This document shows positions 15,065-22,864 of a stretch of 64,000 nt of DNA, piece after piece (the first letter of the stretch is position 1; each line of letters opens with the position of its first letter). A program made the translations under genes and the position numbers. The stretch spans positions 1-64,000 of the forward strand of contig NZ_VIRM01000010.1 in assembly GCF_006874475.1 (NCBI RefSeq). Direction: 5' to 3'. The notes under the pieces were generated by a model. The model was not told the DNA's origin. It did not search any database and was given only the letters and a program-made list of their open reading frames with translations. Source of the stretch: Microbispora hainanensis (GTDB lineage Bacteria; Actinomycetota; Actinomycetes; Streptosporangiales; Streptosporangiaceae).

Positions 15065-15877
15065 TCAGAACCGGTAGCGGAGAATGCGTGCCCCTTGCCG
15101 GGACAAGGCCGTGCTGCGGGCCATGAGACGGGTCAGCGCGCGCAGGGGTTGCGGGAACAGGGCGGTTTCCGGCGCGCGGGTGATGAACTGCTCCTCGACC
15201 AGTTCGAGGCCGGCGTGCCAGGACTCCGGTTCGTGCGGGTCGTCGAAGCCCTGGGCGGCTTTGACGCCGAGTGCCTTGATGGTCGGGTGATACTTCATGG
15301 TCCAGGCGGCGAAGCGGGTGTAGCCGTTGAGCGCGAGCTCGCCCGAAGGGAAACGGCCGGTCAGCGCGCGGGTCAGCGCCTGGAAGGAGTCGCCGGTCAT
15401 GAAGGGGAACAGCCCCTCGGCGACGATCATCGCCGGACGGTCGCCGGGGATGGCTGTGATCCATTCGGAGCCGGTGAGGTCGGCTCCGACCAGGTGGGAA
15501 CGGCCGGGCAGGCATTCGGCCCGCAGCTCCACCACTTCCGGGAAGTCGATGTCGTACCAGTCGACGCCGGGCGGAGGATCACAGCGGAACACCCTGGTGT
15601 CCAGGCCGCAGCCGAGGTCGAGCACCACGCATCCGGGATGAGCGGCCACGTACGCGCGGACGACGTCGTCGAGCTTCTTGGTGCGCAGTGCCGTGCTGAC
15701 GACGAGGCTCGGCTTGACCTTCAGCTTGCCGAAGTCGTAGTCGATGGTGCCGGCCAGGTCGGCGGCGAGCGTGTCGCCGAGGATCGGGCTGGGCCGCCCG
15801 GCGTCCAGGGCCTTGGCGTGGAGAGTGAGCAGCAGCGTTTCCTGGATCAGCCCGAGTCGGGGGCGCACGCGGTGCAT
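15065..15877 (-). CDS. class I SAM-dependent methyltransferase, TcmP/LCMT family
   Basis: A 270-residue methyltransferase. SAM-binding motif VVLDLGCGLDTRVFR, then WYDIDFPEVVELR (acid binding the ribose) and MIVAEGLFPFM, the arrangement of the leucine carboxyl methyltransferase / TcmP group often seen near polyketide genes. It is likely an O-methyltransferase; substrate unknown. It follows the GbsR/MarR-like regulator by 9 bases on the minus strand, so it is co-transcribed and probably under that regulator. The divergent FAD monooxygenase behind the shared operator array suggests that both enzymes act on one induced compound. Confidence 0.85.
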   Translation of the reverse strand: MHRVRPRLGLIQETLLLTLHAKALDAGRPSPILGDTLAADLAGTIDYDFGKLKVKPSLVVSTALRTKKLDDVVRAYVAAHPGCVVLDLGCGLDTRVFRCDPPPGVDWYDIDFPEVVELRAECLPGRSHLVGADLTGSEWITAIPGDRPAMIVAEGLFPFMTGDSFQALTRALTGRFPSGELALNGYTRFAAWTMKYHPTIKALGVKAAQGFDDPHEPESWHAGLELVEEQFITRAPETALFPQPLRALTRLMARSTALSRQGARILRYRF

Positions 15878-15886
15878 GGGGATTCC

Positions 15887-16342
15887 TTAACGGTGTAACG
15901 GATGACGGGCCGCGAGGTCCTGCAGCCACGTCAGGGAGTCGTGGGCGGCCTTGATCCGCTCGGTGCGGCGCCCCTCGCCGCCCACGATGTCGAGCCCTTC
16001 GTCGGCGATCTCGCCGAACGCGCTCAGGCTTTCGAGCTTGCGCTGGATGACCTTCTGCCAGGCGTCGTCTTCGATGCGGTAGTAGGAGACGCGATCGCCG
16101 GGCTTTCTCACCTTCTTGACCAGGCCGATGGCCGTGAGGAAGCGCATGTTCGAGGTGAGCGAGGCCCGGCTGGCCTGGATGACTTCCGCGATCCGGCCGG
16201 CGGACTGCTCGGCGGGATCGCAGATCATGAGCCAGCCGAGGATGCGTCCGGTGATGGGCGGCAGCCCCCACTCCTCGACGCAGAAGGCCGCCACCCGCTC
16301 CACCCAGCGGAGCAGCCGGTCCTGCTGTGCCTCAGTGCTCAT
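15887..16342 (-). CDS. GbsR/MarR-family transcriptional regulator
   Basis: A 151-residue winged-helix protein: FCVEEWGLPPITGRILGWLM, SAGRIAEVIQASRASLTSN (recognition helix), KKVRKPGDRVSYYRIED (wing), then a C-terminal dimerisation helix. WGLPPITGRILG is characteristic of the GbsR group. ATG at 16342. It is divergent from the monooxygenase; three 17-bp palindromes lie in the 228-base gap and are the obvious binding sites. It probably represses both directions until a ligand is present. Confidence 0.88.
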   Translation of the reverse strand: MSTEAQQDRLLRWVERVAAFCVEEWGLPPITGRILGWLMICDPAEQSAGRIAEVIQASRASLTSNMRFLTAIGLVKKVRKPGDRVSYYRIEDDAWQKVIQRKLESLSAFGEIADEGLDIVGGEGRRTERIKAAHDSLTWLQDLAARHPLHR

Positions 16343-16463
16343 CGTCGCGTCCTCCTCGGCCGATCGTGTGCCGGTTCACATGGCGTGCTCCATGCTTGAT
16401 TGCTAGTTGTTTCAACTCTGACTGAAATGTCTATCACTGTCAATCCGCTTGGAACGGCGCGGT

Positions 16464-16517
16464 TTGGAGCATTGTTCCAAGGTGGAGTACGGTTCCACGA
16501 TTGGAGCGATGCTCCAA
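16464..16517. promoter_or_regulatory. array of three 17-bp palindromic operators
   Basis: Three near-identical palindromes in a row: TTGGAGCATTGTTCCAA (16464-16480), GTGGAGTACGGTTCCAC (16482-16498) and TTGGAGCGATGCTCCAA (16501-16517). All fit TGGA-N9-TCCA, with starts 18 and 19 bases apart, a little under two helix turns. A fourth half-site, TTGGAAC, precedes them at 16449. The array lies 54 bases before the monooxygenase start and about 120 bases from the regulator start, so it can control both. Cooperative binding by the GbsR/MarR protein at 15887 is inferred. Confidence 0.8.
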
Positions 16518-16570
16518 AAGCTGCCTCCTGGGGGTTTCCGCCGGGTGGCCCTGGTCGAAGGAGCCTCAAG

Positions 16571-18094
16571 GTGTACGACGTCGTGATCGTGGGTGCCGGT
16601 CCGGTGGGCCTGTTCCTCGCCGGTGAGCTGGCGCTTGCCGACTGCTCGGTCCTCGTGCTGGAGCGGGACGAGGAGCGGTCTTCGCCGTGGAAGACGCTCC
16701 CGCTGGGGATGCGGGGCCTGAACGCCGGATCGGTGGAGACGTTCTACCGCCGCGGGATGCTGGAAGAACTGCTGACAGCCTCAGGCGCCGACGGGTCGCA
16801 GGTCGGCGCGGACCCCGGCGCGCAGGAGGCGCCGGCTCCTCGTGTCGTGAGCCATTTCGCGGGCATGCCGCTCGACCCGGCCGGCATCGACGCCGCCGCC
16901 CTCGCGTTCCGGCTGCCCGGCCCGGCGATGGAGGGCGTCATGACCAGCCTCGACGCGGTCTGCACGGTGCTGGCCGAGCGGGCGGCCCGGCTCGGCGTAC
17001 AGGTGATGCGGGGTGTTGCCGTCGAAGCCGTGGCCCAGGACGGCGACACCGTCGTCGCACGAGCCGGCGGGCGCGACCACCGGGCGCGCTGGCTCGTGGG
17101 ATGCGACGGCGGGCGCAGCACGGTGCGCGAGCTCGCGGGCTTCCGCTTCGCCGGCACCCCGCCGCTGTTCACCGGCTACGTCGCCCACGTCACCTTCGCC
17201 GATCCGCACACGCTGCGCCTGGGCTTCACCCTGACGCCGACCGGCATGTACCTCCGAACGCCCTTCGAGGGACACCTGGGCATGATGGATTTCGACGGCG
17301 GCGCCTTCGACCGTTCGCAGCCGCTGACGCGCGAACACCTCCAGACGGTCCTGCGCCGGGTCTCCGGCACCGGCGCGACCATCACCGAGGTGCACCTCGC
17401 CTCCAGCTTCACCGACCGCGCGATGCAGGCCACGACCTACCGGCACGGCCGCGTCCTGCTCGCCGGCGACGCCGCCCACATCCACTCCCCGCTCGGCGGC
17501 CAGGGCCTCAACCTCGGCATCGGCGACGCCGTCAACCTCGGCTGGAAACTCGCCGCCACCGTCCGCGGCACCGCGCCGGACGACCTGCTCGACACCTACA
17601 CCGCCGAACGCCACCCCGTCGGCGCGGCGATCCTCGACTGGTCACGCGCCCAGGTCGCGACCATGAACCCCGGCCCCAACGCCCCGGCCCTGCGACGCCT
17701 CGTCCACGATCTGCTCGCCACCCGCGACGGCACCACGCACGTGTTCCGCAGCACCTCCGGGCTGTTCCACCGCTACGACCTGGGCGGCGAGCACCCGCTC
17801 GTCGGCCGGACCGCCCCGGACTTCCGCCTCGCCGACGGCACCCGCCTCGGCGACCTGCTGTGCGAAGGACACGGCGTCGCGCTCGACTTCACCACCGGCC
17901 AGTGCCTGCACGACGCGGCGACGAGCTGGAAGGGCCGGATCCGCTACGCGGCCGGGCCGGTGCGCGACGACCTCGGATTCGGCGCCCTGCTGATCCGGCC
18001 CGACGGCATCGTCGCCTGGACCGGCGGACCCGACCCCGATCCCGAGGCGTTCCGGCGCGCCGCGGCCCGCTGGTTCGGCGACCCGACCCCCTGA
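16571..18094 (+). CDS. FAD-dependent aromatic monooxygenase (group A, thioredoxin-fold tail)
   Basis: A 507-residue flavin hydroxylase of the PheA/TfdB type. Dinucleotide motif VIVGAGPVGLFLAGEL, the DG-type motif LVGCDGGRSTVRELAGF, and the GD motif RVLLAGDAAHIHSPLGGQGL followed by DAVNLGWKLA. The last 100 residues (LVGRTAPDFRLADG through LLIRPDGIVAWTGG) are the redox-inactive thioredoxin-like domain of this family. It uses NAD(P)H and O2 to hydroxylate aromatic compounds. Rifampicin hydroxylase Rox belongs to the same family, and helR is near, but there is no RAE here and the substrate end is not diagnostic. The GTG at 16571 has GAAGGAG 8 bases upstream. Probably repressed through the operators at 16464. 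Confidence 0.87.
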   Translation: MYDVVIVGAGPVGLFLAGELALADCSVLVLERDEERSSPWKTLPLGMRGLNAGSVETFYRRGMLEELLTASGADGSQVGADPGAQEAPAPRVVSHFAGMPLDPAGIDAAALAFRLPGPAMEGVMTSLDAVCTVLAERAARLGVQVMRGVAVEAVAQDGDTVVARAGGRDHRARWLVGCDGGRSTVRELAGFRFAGTPPLFTGYVAHVTFADPHTLRLGFTLTPTGMYLRTPFEGHLGMMDFDGGAFDRSQPLTREHLQTVLRRVSGTGATITEVHLASSFTDRAMQATTYRHGRVLLAGDAAHIHSPLGGQGLNLGIGDAVNLGWKLAATVRGTAPDDLLDTYTAERHPVGAAILDWSRAQVATMNPGPNAPALRRLVHDLLATRDGTTHVFRSTSGLFHRYDLGGEHPLVGRTAPDFRLADGTRLGDLLCEGHGVALDFTTGQCLHDAATSWKGRIRYAAGPVRDDLGFGALLIRPDGIVAWTGGPDPDPEAFRRAAARWFGDPTP

Positions 18095-18106
18095 GAGGAG
18101 ACCTCC

Positions 18107-18568
18107 GTGCCGAACGCGAACCCCACGCGGCCCGAGCTGAACAAGGAAGTGGTCCGCCGCTTCTACGAAGCCGTTCTCCGGCCCGGTGGCCCGGACTTCG
18201 CGACGATCGACGAGCTGACCGACGAGCAGGAGGTCGAGCTCAACTGGGGCCACCCCGACAGCGGCGTCCACAGGGAAGCCGCCATCGGGCCGGCGCGGCA
18301 CCGGATGCACGAGCTGACCGGGCTGGACCTCTCGGCTATCAGCGTCGACGAGCTCATCGCCGACGGCCCCACCCGCGTCGTGGTGGTGGCCACGAACAGT
18401 GGCACCGACATCCACGGCACCCCGTGGAGGATGACCGTTCTCGAGCTGGTCGACGTGACGAACGGAAAGATCACCAAGAAGCGGTCGTTCTACCAGGACA
18501 CCGCGCTCCTCCGGGATATCTCACTCGAACGCGAGGCGGCGCTGCCCCAGCGGGCCCGAGAAACCTGA
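18107..18568 (+). CDS. SnoaL-like / NTF2-fold protein
   Basis: A 153-residue single-domain protein with the cone fold of the SnoaL/ketosteroid-isomerase superfamily: NKEVVRRFYEAVLRPGG at the N-terminus, GPARHRMHELTGLDL, then strands RVVVVATNSGT, TPWRMTVLELVDV and NGKITKKRSFYQD. Such proteins can be polyketide cyclases, isomerases or ligand-binding partners; no catalytic residue can be assigned with confidence. The GTG at 18107 follows the monooxygenase by 12 bases behind GAGAGGAG, so it is in the same operon and probably handles the same substrate. Confidence 0.8.
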   Translation: MPNANPTRPELNKEVVRRFYEAVLRPGGPDFATIDELTDEQEVELNWGHPDSGVHREAAIGPARHRMHELTGLDLSAISVDELIADGPTRVVVVATNSGTDIHGTPWRMTVLELVDVTNGKITKKRSFYQDTALLRDISLEREAALPQRARET

Positions 18569-18620
18569 TCATCCAGCCGGCCCGCTTGCGTCACCACTGC
18601 AGAAGGCCGGCGTCCGGCGG

Positions 18621-19364
18621 TCACCACCCGACGGGGCCGAGGCGGTCGGTGAAGATTCCGCTCGGCCCGTCGGGACCGATCATGGCGAGTCCGACGATCG
18701 AGTCGGTGCCCTCGGTGACCGTCAGCTGACCGGTGTGGTTGTTCATGTCGGTGGCGGCGAACGTGTGGTTCGCGACTTCCCCGGGAGTGGTGGCGTTGAA
18801 CTTGATCTCCGGGAGTGCCTGGGCGTACCGGACGGTGATCATGTTCAGTGCCGCCTTCGACGAGGTGTAGGCGAGTTCGTGCATCTTCGAAACGGGCTGC
18901 TCCGGATCGGTCACGACCGCGAAGGACCCGGCGGCGCTCGACACCATCACCACCCGGGGGCTGTGCGCCGCCCGCAGGAGGGGAAGGAACGCGTTCGTGA
19001 CCCTGATCGGTCCGTAGACGTTGACGTCGTAGACGGAATGGATCTCGTCCGCCGTCGTCTCCGCGGGCGGGGTGACCCTTCCCGGCGCGCCCGCGTTGTT
19101 GATCAGCACGTCCAGGTGGTCGGTGCGCTCACGGACGAGCCGTACGGCGCGGGCCACCGACGCGTCCGATGTCACGTCCAGCGGGACCACGACCACCTCG
19201 ACGCCGTCCGCGGCCAGCTTGCCGGCGGCCGCCCGTCCCCGGCTCTCGTCGCGCGAGCCGAGGAATACCGTCCATCCCTCCGTCCCGAGCCGGCGGGCCG
19301 CTTCGAGACCGAGACCCTTGTTGCCTCCGGTGACCAGCACGAAGGTCTGCTCCGAATTCGTCAT
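18621..19364 (-). CDS. short-chain dehydrogenase/reductase
   Basis: A 247-residue classical SDR. Cofactor motif TGGNKGLG, DVTSDASV (adenine pocket), NNAGAPG, active-site SSAAG serine and YTSSKAALN (YxxxK). The Arg after TGGNKGLG strand 2 (GSRDES) favours NADPH. Substrate unknown. It is divergent from the ECF41-like sigma factor at 19562. Genes of this oxidoreductase type are frequent neighbours and targets of such sigma factors, so it may be the sigma factor's main target. Confidence 0.88.
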   Translation of the reverse strand: MTNSEQTFVLVTGGNKGLGLEAARRLGTEGWTVFLGSRDESRGRAAAGKLAADGVEVVVVPLDVTSDASVARAVRLVRERTDHLDVLINNAGAPGRVTPPAETTADEIHSVYDVNVYGPIRVTNAFLPLLRAAHSPRVVMVSSAAGSFAVVTDPEQPVSKMHELAYTSSKAALNMITVRYAQALPEIKFNATTPGEVANHTFAATDMNNHTGQLTVTEGTDSIVGLAMIGPDGPSGIFTDRLGPVGW

Positions 19365-19480
19365 CCGTCCTCACTTCTGTGGAGTCGCGTGCCGCTCGGA
19401 TCGTCCGTGCGGCGTCCTGACGAACACGAGATGCCGGGGCACCGCAGCCTGTGACGGCGCGGTTGTGTGACGTACGCCAC

Positions 19481-19498
19481 CTGTCACCGTGGTCACAG
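19481..19498. promoter_or_regulatory. imperfect palindrome in the SDR-sigma factor intergenic region
   Basis: CTGTCACCGTGGTCACAG matches its own complement in 7 of 9 positions per arm and contains TGTCAC, close to the TGTCACA -35 element I recall for ECF41 promoters. The matching CGTC -10 is not at a standard distance, so this is either a regulator site or a weak autoregulatory promoter. It lies 64 bases before the sigma factor start. Confidence 0.35.
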
Positions 19499-19561
19499 AA
19501 TGCCGAGTGCAGGCATCTTGTGCGTGTGGCACAGTCGGGAGCGATCGGGCAGGAGCCGGCG

Positions 19562-20491
19562 ATGGGCGAGGGACAGGTGGGCGCGGCCGGGCCGCTCGCT
19601 CATGGGGAGTCGGTGGACCGGGCCACCGAGGCGTTCGTCGCCCATCGCAAGCTGCTGTTCACCGTGGCCTACGAGATGCTCGGCTCGGCCGCCGACGCCG
19701 AGGACGTGCTGCAGGAGACCTGGCTGCGCTGGGCGGGCGTCGATCTCGATACGGTGCGGGATCAGCGTGCCTATCTGGTGCGGATCACCACCCGGCAGGC
19801 GTTGATGCGGCTGCGCGCGCTCGGCCGGCGCAGGGAGTCCTACGTCGGGCCGTGGCTGCCGGAGCCGTTGCTGACCGCGCCGGATGTGGCCGAGGACGTC
19901 GAGCTGGCCGAGAGCGTGTCGATGGCGATGCTGCTGGTGCTGGAGACGCTGTCGCCGACCGAGCGGGCGGTGTTCGTGCTGCGCGAGGTGTTCGACCTGG
20001 ACTACGGCGAGATCGCCGACGCCGTCGGCAAGAGCCAGGCCGCCGTCCGCCAGATCGCCCACCGCGCCCGCTCCCACGTCGCCGCCCGCCGCCCCCGCGA
20101 CGCCGTCACCCCGGACGAGACCCGCGACGCGCTGGACGCCTTCCGGCGTGCCGTCGAGACCGGTGACCTGCAACGTCTGCTCGACATCCTCGCCCCCGAC
20201 GTCGTCCTCCTGAGCGACGGCGGCGGGATCAAGAAGGCGCTGGCCCACCCCGTCGTGGGGGCCGGCAAGGTGGCTCGTCTCCTCGCCGCCGGCCTGGACA
20301 GGTTCGGCGCCCGGGTGCGGATCGAGCCGGTGCAGGTCAACGGCTGTCCGGGCCTCGTCATGCGGATCGACGGGGAGATCGACGGCGTGGTGGCGTTGCA
20401 GATCGAGGACGGCCTCGTCACCGGGGTCTACTTCGTGCGCAATCCCGCCAAGCTGACGCATGTGGAACGCCAGACCGCGCTGAGCCGCTGA
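19562..20491 (+). CDS. sigJ: ECF sigma factor, SigJ/ECF41 type, with C-terminal SnoaL-like domain
   Basis: A 309-residue sigma factor. Region 2: AFVAHRKLLFTVAYEMLGSAADAEDVLQETWLRW. Region 4: LETLSPTERAVFVLREVFDLDYGEIADAVGKSQAAVRQIAHRAR. After it comes a 110-residue NTF2-like domain (ALDAFRRAVETGDLQRLLDILAPDVVLLSDGG), the hallmark of ECF41, in which this tail replaces an anti-sigma factor. The extended linker and tail regulate activity intrinsically. ATG at 19562 with AGGAG 6 bases upstream; earlier starts in the same frame lack a site. The divergent SDR is a likely target. Confidence 0.9.
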   Translation: MGEGQVGAAGPLAHGESVDRATEAFVAHRKLLFTVAYEMLGSAADAEDVLQETWLRWAGVDLDTVRDQRAYLVRITTRQALMRLRALGRRRESYVGPWLPEPLLTAPDVAEDVELAESVSMAMLLVLETLSPTERAVFVLREVFDLDYGEIADAVGKSQAAVRQIAHRARSHVAARRPRDAVTPDETRDALDAFRRAVETGDLQRLLDILAPDVVLLSDGGGIKKALAHPVVGAGKVARLLAAGLDRFGARVRIEPVQVNGCPGLVMRIDGEIDGVVALQIEDGLVTGVYFVRNPAKLTHVERQTALSR

Positions 20492-20506
20492 CGCGCCGTC
20501 CGCGCC

Positions 20507-20569
20507 GGGTCCCTGCCGCACTGGGTCCCTGCCGCACTGGGTCCCTGCCCACGGGGTCCCTGCCGCATC
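20507..20569. repeat. 16-bp tandem repeat, four copies
   Basis: The unit GGGTCCCTGCCGCACT occurs twice exactly (20507-20522, 20523-20538), then as two altered copies to 20569. It fills the gap between convergent sigJ and the WYL regulator gene. The unit itself contains GGGTCCC, so the copies can pair into hairpins and may act as a bidirectional terminator. Confidence 0.8.
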
Positions 20570-20612
20570 GGGGACGGGTGCCGTCCGCTTCAGGGTCGCT
20601 TCAGGGACCGCC

Positions 20613-21611
20613 TCAGGGAGCATCCGCGGCGGCGGACTCGTCCTCCGTGCCGTACAGGCGGGACAGGTCCGCGACGGCCTCGGCCATCAGCGCGCGCAGC
20701 TCGGGCGGCTCCAGCACCTCGACGAGCACGCCCATGCGCAGGAACAGCCACCGGGCGTGTGTGAGGGACTCGATCGGCAGCGTCAGCCTGGTCCAGCCGC
20801 CGGGCTCCGCCCGTCCGTCGGCAAGCGCCTTGTCGACGACGTCCTGCCCGACGGTGTATCGGAGCAGGCCCTCCGCGCCCGGCGCGAGCCGCACCACCGC
20901 CTCGGCCGTGTACATGCGCGAGGCGAAATCCGCGGCGAAACCGCGCCAGAACTCGGCGAGGTCGAAGTCCGGCGGCCGTTCGAAGCGCTCCGGCAGCACC
21001 TCGGCCTCGATGATGCGGCCCACCCGGTAGGTCCGCACGGTGCCCGAGCAGGCGGCGGCGAGATACCAGGAACCCCCCTTGAGAACCAGTCCGTAGGGAT
21101 GCACCAGCCGTTCCACCTCGGTCGGCCCCCATCGGCGGTAGCGCAGCCGGAGCACCCGCTCATCCCACACCGCCTCCGCGACCTCCGTGAGGAACGGCGC
21201 CTCGTCGGCGCTGCGATACCAGCCCGGCACGTCGAGGTGGAACCTCTCCCGCATCCTGGCCGCATGAGAGCGCGGCTCGGGCGGCAGCGCGGCCAGCAGC
21301 TTCAGCTCCGCCGCCGCGGCGAAGTCGGCGAGCCCGAGCTCGGCGGCGGGGCCGGGCAGCCCCGCCAGGAACAGCGACGACGCCTCCTCCACTGTCAGCC
21401 CGTTAAGCCGGGTACGGTAGCCGTCGAGCAGCCGATATCCGCCGAGCGGCCCGCGGTCGGCGTAGACGGGCACACCGGCGGCCGAGAGGGCCTCGACGTC
21501 CCTGTAGACGGTGCGGACCGACACCTCCAGCTCTTCGGCGATCTCCGTGGCGGTCATCCTGCCGCGTGTCTGCAGAAGGAGCAGCAGGGACAGCAACCGG
21601 CTCGCGCGCAT
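20613..21611 (-). CDS. YafY-type transcriptional regulator (HTH + WYL domains)
   Basis: A 332-residue regulator. N-terminal HTH_11: RLLSLLLLLQTRGRMTATEIAEELEVSVRTVYRDVEAL, then YADRGPLGGYRLLDGY, the usual wing. The middle contains a WYL ligand domain (LRLRYRRWGPTEVERLVHPYGLVLKGGSWYLAA) and the C-terminal extension (WTRLTLPIESLTHARWLFLRMG). WYL proteins sense ligands such as nucleic acids or small metabolites and mostly repress neighbours. It is divergent from the DeoR gene across only 70 bases. The ATG at 21611 is the only good start. Confidence 0.9.
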   Translation of the reverse strand: MRASRLLSLLLLLQTRGRMTATEIAEELEVSVRTVYRDVEALSAAGVPVYADRGPLGGYRLLDGYRTRLNGLTVEEASSLFLAGLPGPAAELGLADFAAAAELKLLAALPPEPRSHAARMRERFHLDVPGWYRSADEAPFLTEVAEAVWDERVLRLRYRRWGPTEVERLVHPYGLVLKGGSWYLAAACSGTVRTYRVGRIIEAEVLPERFERPPDFDLAEFWRGFAADFASRMYTAEAVVRLAPGAEGLLRYTVGQDVVDKALADGRAEPGGWTRLTLPIESLTHARWLFLRMGVLVEVLEPPELRALMAEAVADLSRLYGTEDESAAADAP

Positions 21612-21681
21612 GCGACCAGTCTGCCACCTTTACAAAGTAGATTTATTTGCTTTCGCACATGGACTGTGTTCGAATGCACGC

Positions 21682-22461
21682 ATGGAAGGTGCCGATCGGA
21701 TCCGGGCCATCATGAACGCGCTGCGTACGTCCGACAGCGTCTCCGTGGCCGAACTCGCGCTGGCGTACGGCGTCTCGGAGATGACCATCCGGCGTGACCT
21801 GGACGAGCTCGCCCAGCAAGGCGTGGTGCGGCGCGTCCGCGGCGGCGCCCTGAGCCTGCTGCTGCGCGGCGAGGAGCCGCCGTTCGGCGTGCGCGAGCGG
21901 GAGGCGATCGACGCCAAGCGCCGCATCGCCGCGGAGGTCGCCGGCCTGCTGGCCGACGGCGAGGCCGTGCTGCTCGACGGCGGCACGACCGCGCTCGAAG
22001 TCGCCCGAGCCGTGCGCGAACGCCGGCTGACCATCCTGCCGCTGGCACTGCAGGCGGCACAGGAGCTGGCGGGCGCGCCCCGCATCCGCCTCGTCCTGCC
22101 CGGCGGGGAGGTGCGGCACGGGGAGATGAACTTCGTGGGGCCGCTCACGGAGACGTCGATCAAGGCCCTCCGGTTCGACACCGCGGTGATCGGCTGCTGC
22201 GGCCTGTCGGCCGAACACGGCCTGACCGCGCACGATCTGCCCGAGGTGGCCATCAAGCAGGCCGCGATCGCCTCGGCCCGCCGCGTCGTCGTCGCGTGCG
22301 ACTCGGGCAAGTTCACCCGTACGGCCTTCGGCGCCGTCTGCGGGCTCGACCGGCTCGACGTGGTCGTGACCGACGAGAACATCCCCCGAGATCAGCACGA
22401 CGCCCTCACCGCCGCGGGCGTCACCGTACGCACCGTCCCCGCCTCCGTTCCGGTCGGCTGA
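21682..22461 (+). CDS. DeoR/GlpR-family regulator
   Basis: A 259-residue sugar-phosphate-responsive regulator. N-terminal HTH: RIRAIMNALRTSDSVSVAELALAYGVSEMTIRRDLDEL, then VVRRVRGGAL. The C-terminal DeoRC domain shows LLDGGTTALEVARAV, FDTAVIGCCGLS and VVVACDSGKFTRTAFG. Such proteins repress sugar or polyol genes and are released by a phosphorylated sugar. No sugar catabolic gene follows; the next gene is an MFS exporter 400 bases away. The ATG at 21682 is 70 bases from the WYL gene, so the two regulators share a control region. Confidence 0.9.
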   Translation: MEGADRIRAIMNALRTSDSVSVAELALAYGVSEMTIRRDLDELAQQGVVRRVRGGALSLLLRGEEPPFGVREREAIDAKRRIAAEVAGLLADGEAVLLDGGTTALEVARAVRERRLTILPLALQAAQELAGAPRIRLVLPGGEVRHGEMNFVGPLTETSIKALRFDTAVIGCCGLSAEHGLTAHDLPEVAIKQAAIASARRVVVACDSGKFTRTAFGAVCGLDRLDVVVTDENIPRDQHDALTAAGVTVRTVPASVPVG

Positions 22462-22714
22462 CCATCGCCTCCGCTCCCCGGGAAACCGGCGTCACCGGTG
22501 TCGCGGCCCGCCGACGTCCAGGTATCGCCCCAGGCCGCACCTGCACCCGACCCCGGAGGCACCCGCGCCGGATTCCGCGCTATCGGCAGCCCCACGGGCG
22601 GCGTCCGCCGTCGCCTCGGCTCCAGGCCATGCCCGGGCCCCCGGGCGCGCCGGGAGGCGCGAACACCTCCCGTGATCGTTCGCACAGATCGCCGGCAGAT
22701 CCGGCTTCGCGACC

Positions 22715-22806
22715 CCACCCTGCATTCCACCCTGCAATTCCACCCTGCAATTTCACCCGTGATCCCACTGGCGACGACACCCGCGACGACACCCGCGACG
22801 ACACCC
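22715..22806. repeat. two short tandem repeats in the gap before the MFS gene
   Basis: CCACCCTGCA followed by ATT-rich tails is repeated three times with 12-13 base spacing (22715-22752). Then GCGACGACACCC is repeated three times exactly (22771-22806), with a decayed fourth copy. They lie in the 403-base gap 22462-22864, where I see no gene, and end close to the MFS translation start. Confidence 0.8.
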
Positions 22807-22864
22807 GTTACGACACGGACGAACCTTCCGGCATGAACCTCCCAGCCGCCCCGAGGAGCACCAC

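Noticed and set aside
16571-18094. Rifampicin hydroxylase Rox
   Set aside because: Same flavoprotein family and near helR, but no RAE upstream; its own operator array fits the adjacent GbsR/MarR regulator instead.
20507-20569. CRISPR array
   Set aside because: Units are only 16 bp, adjacent without spacers, four copies; no cas genes in the window. The same applies to the other tandem repeats.
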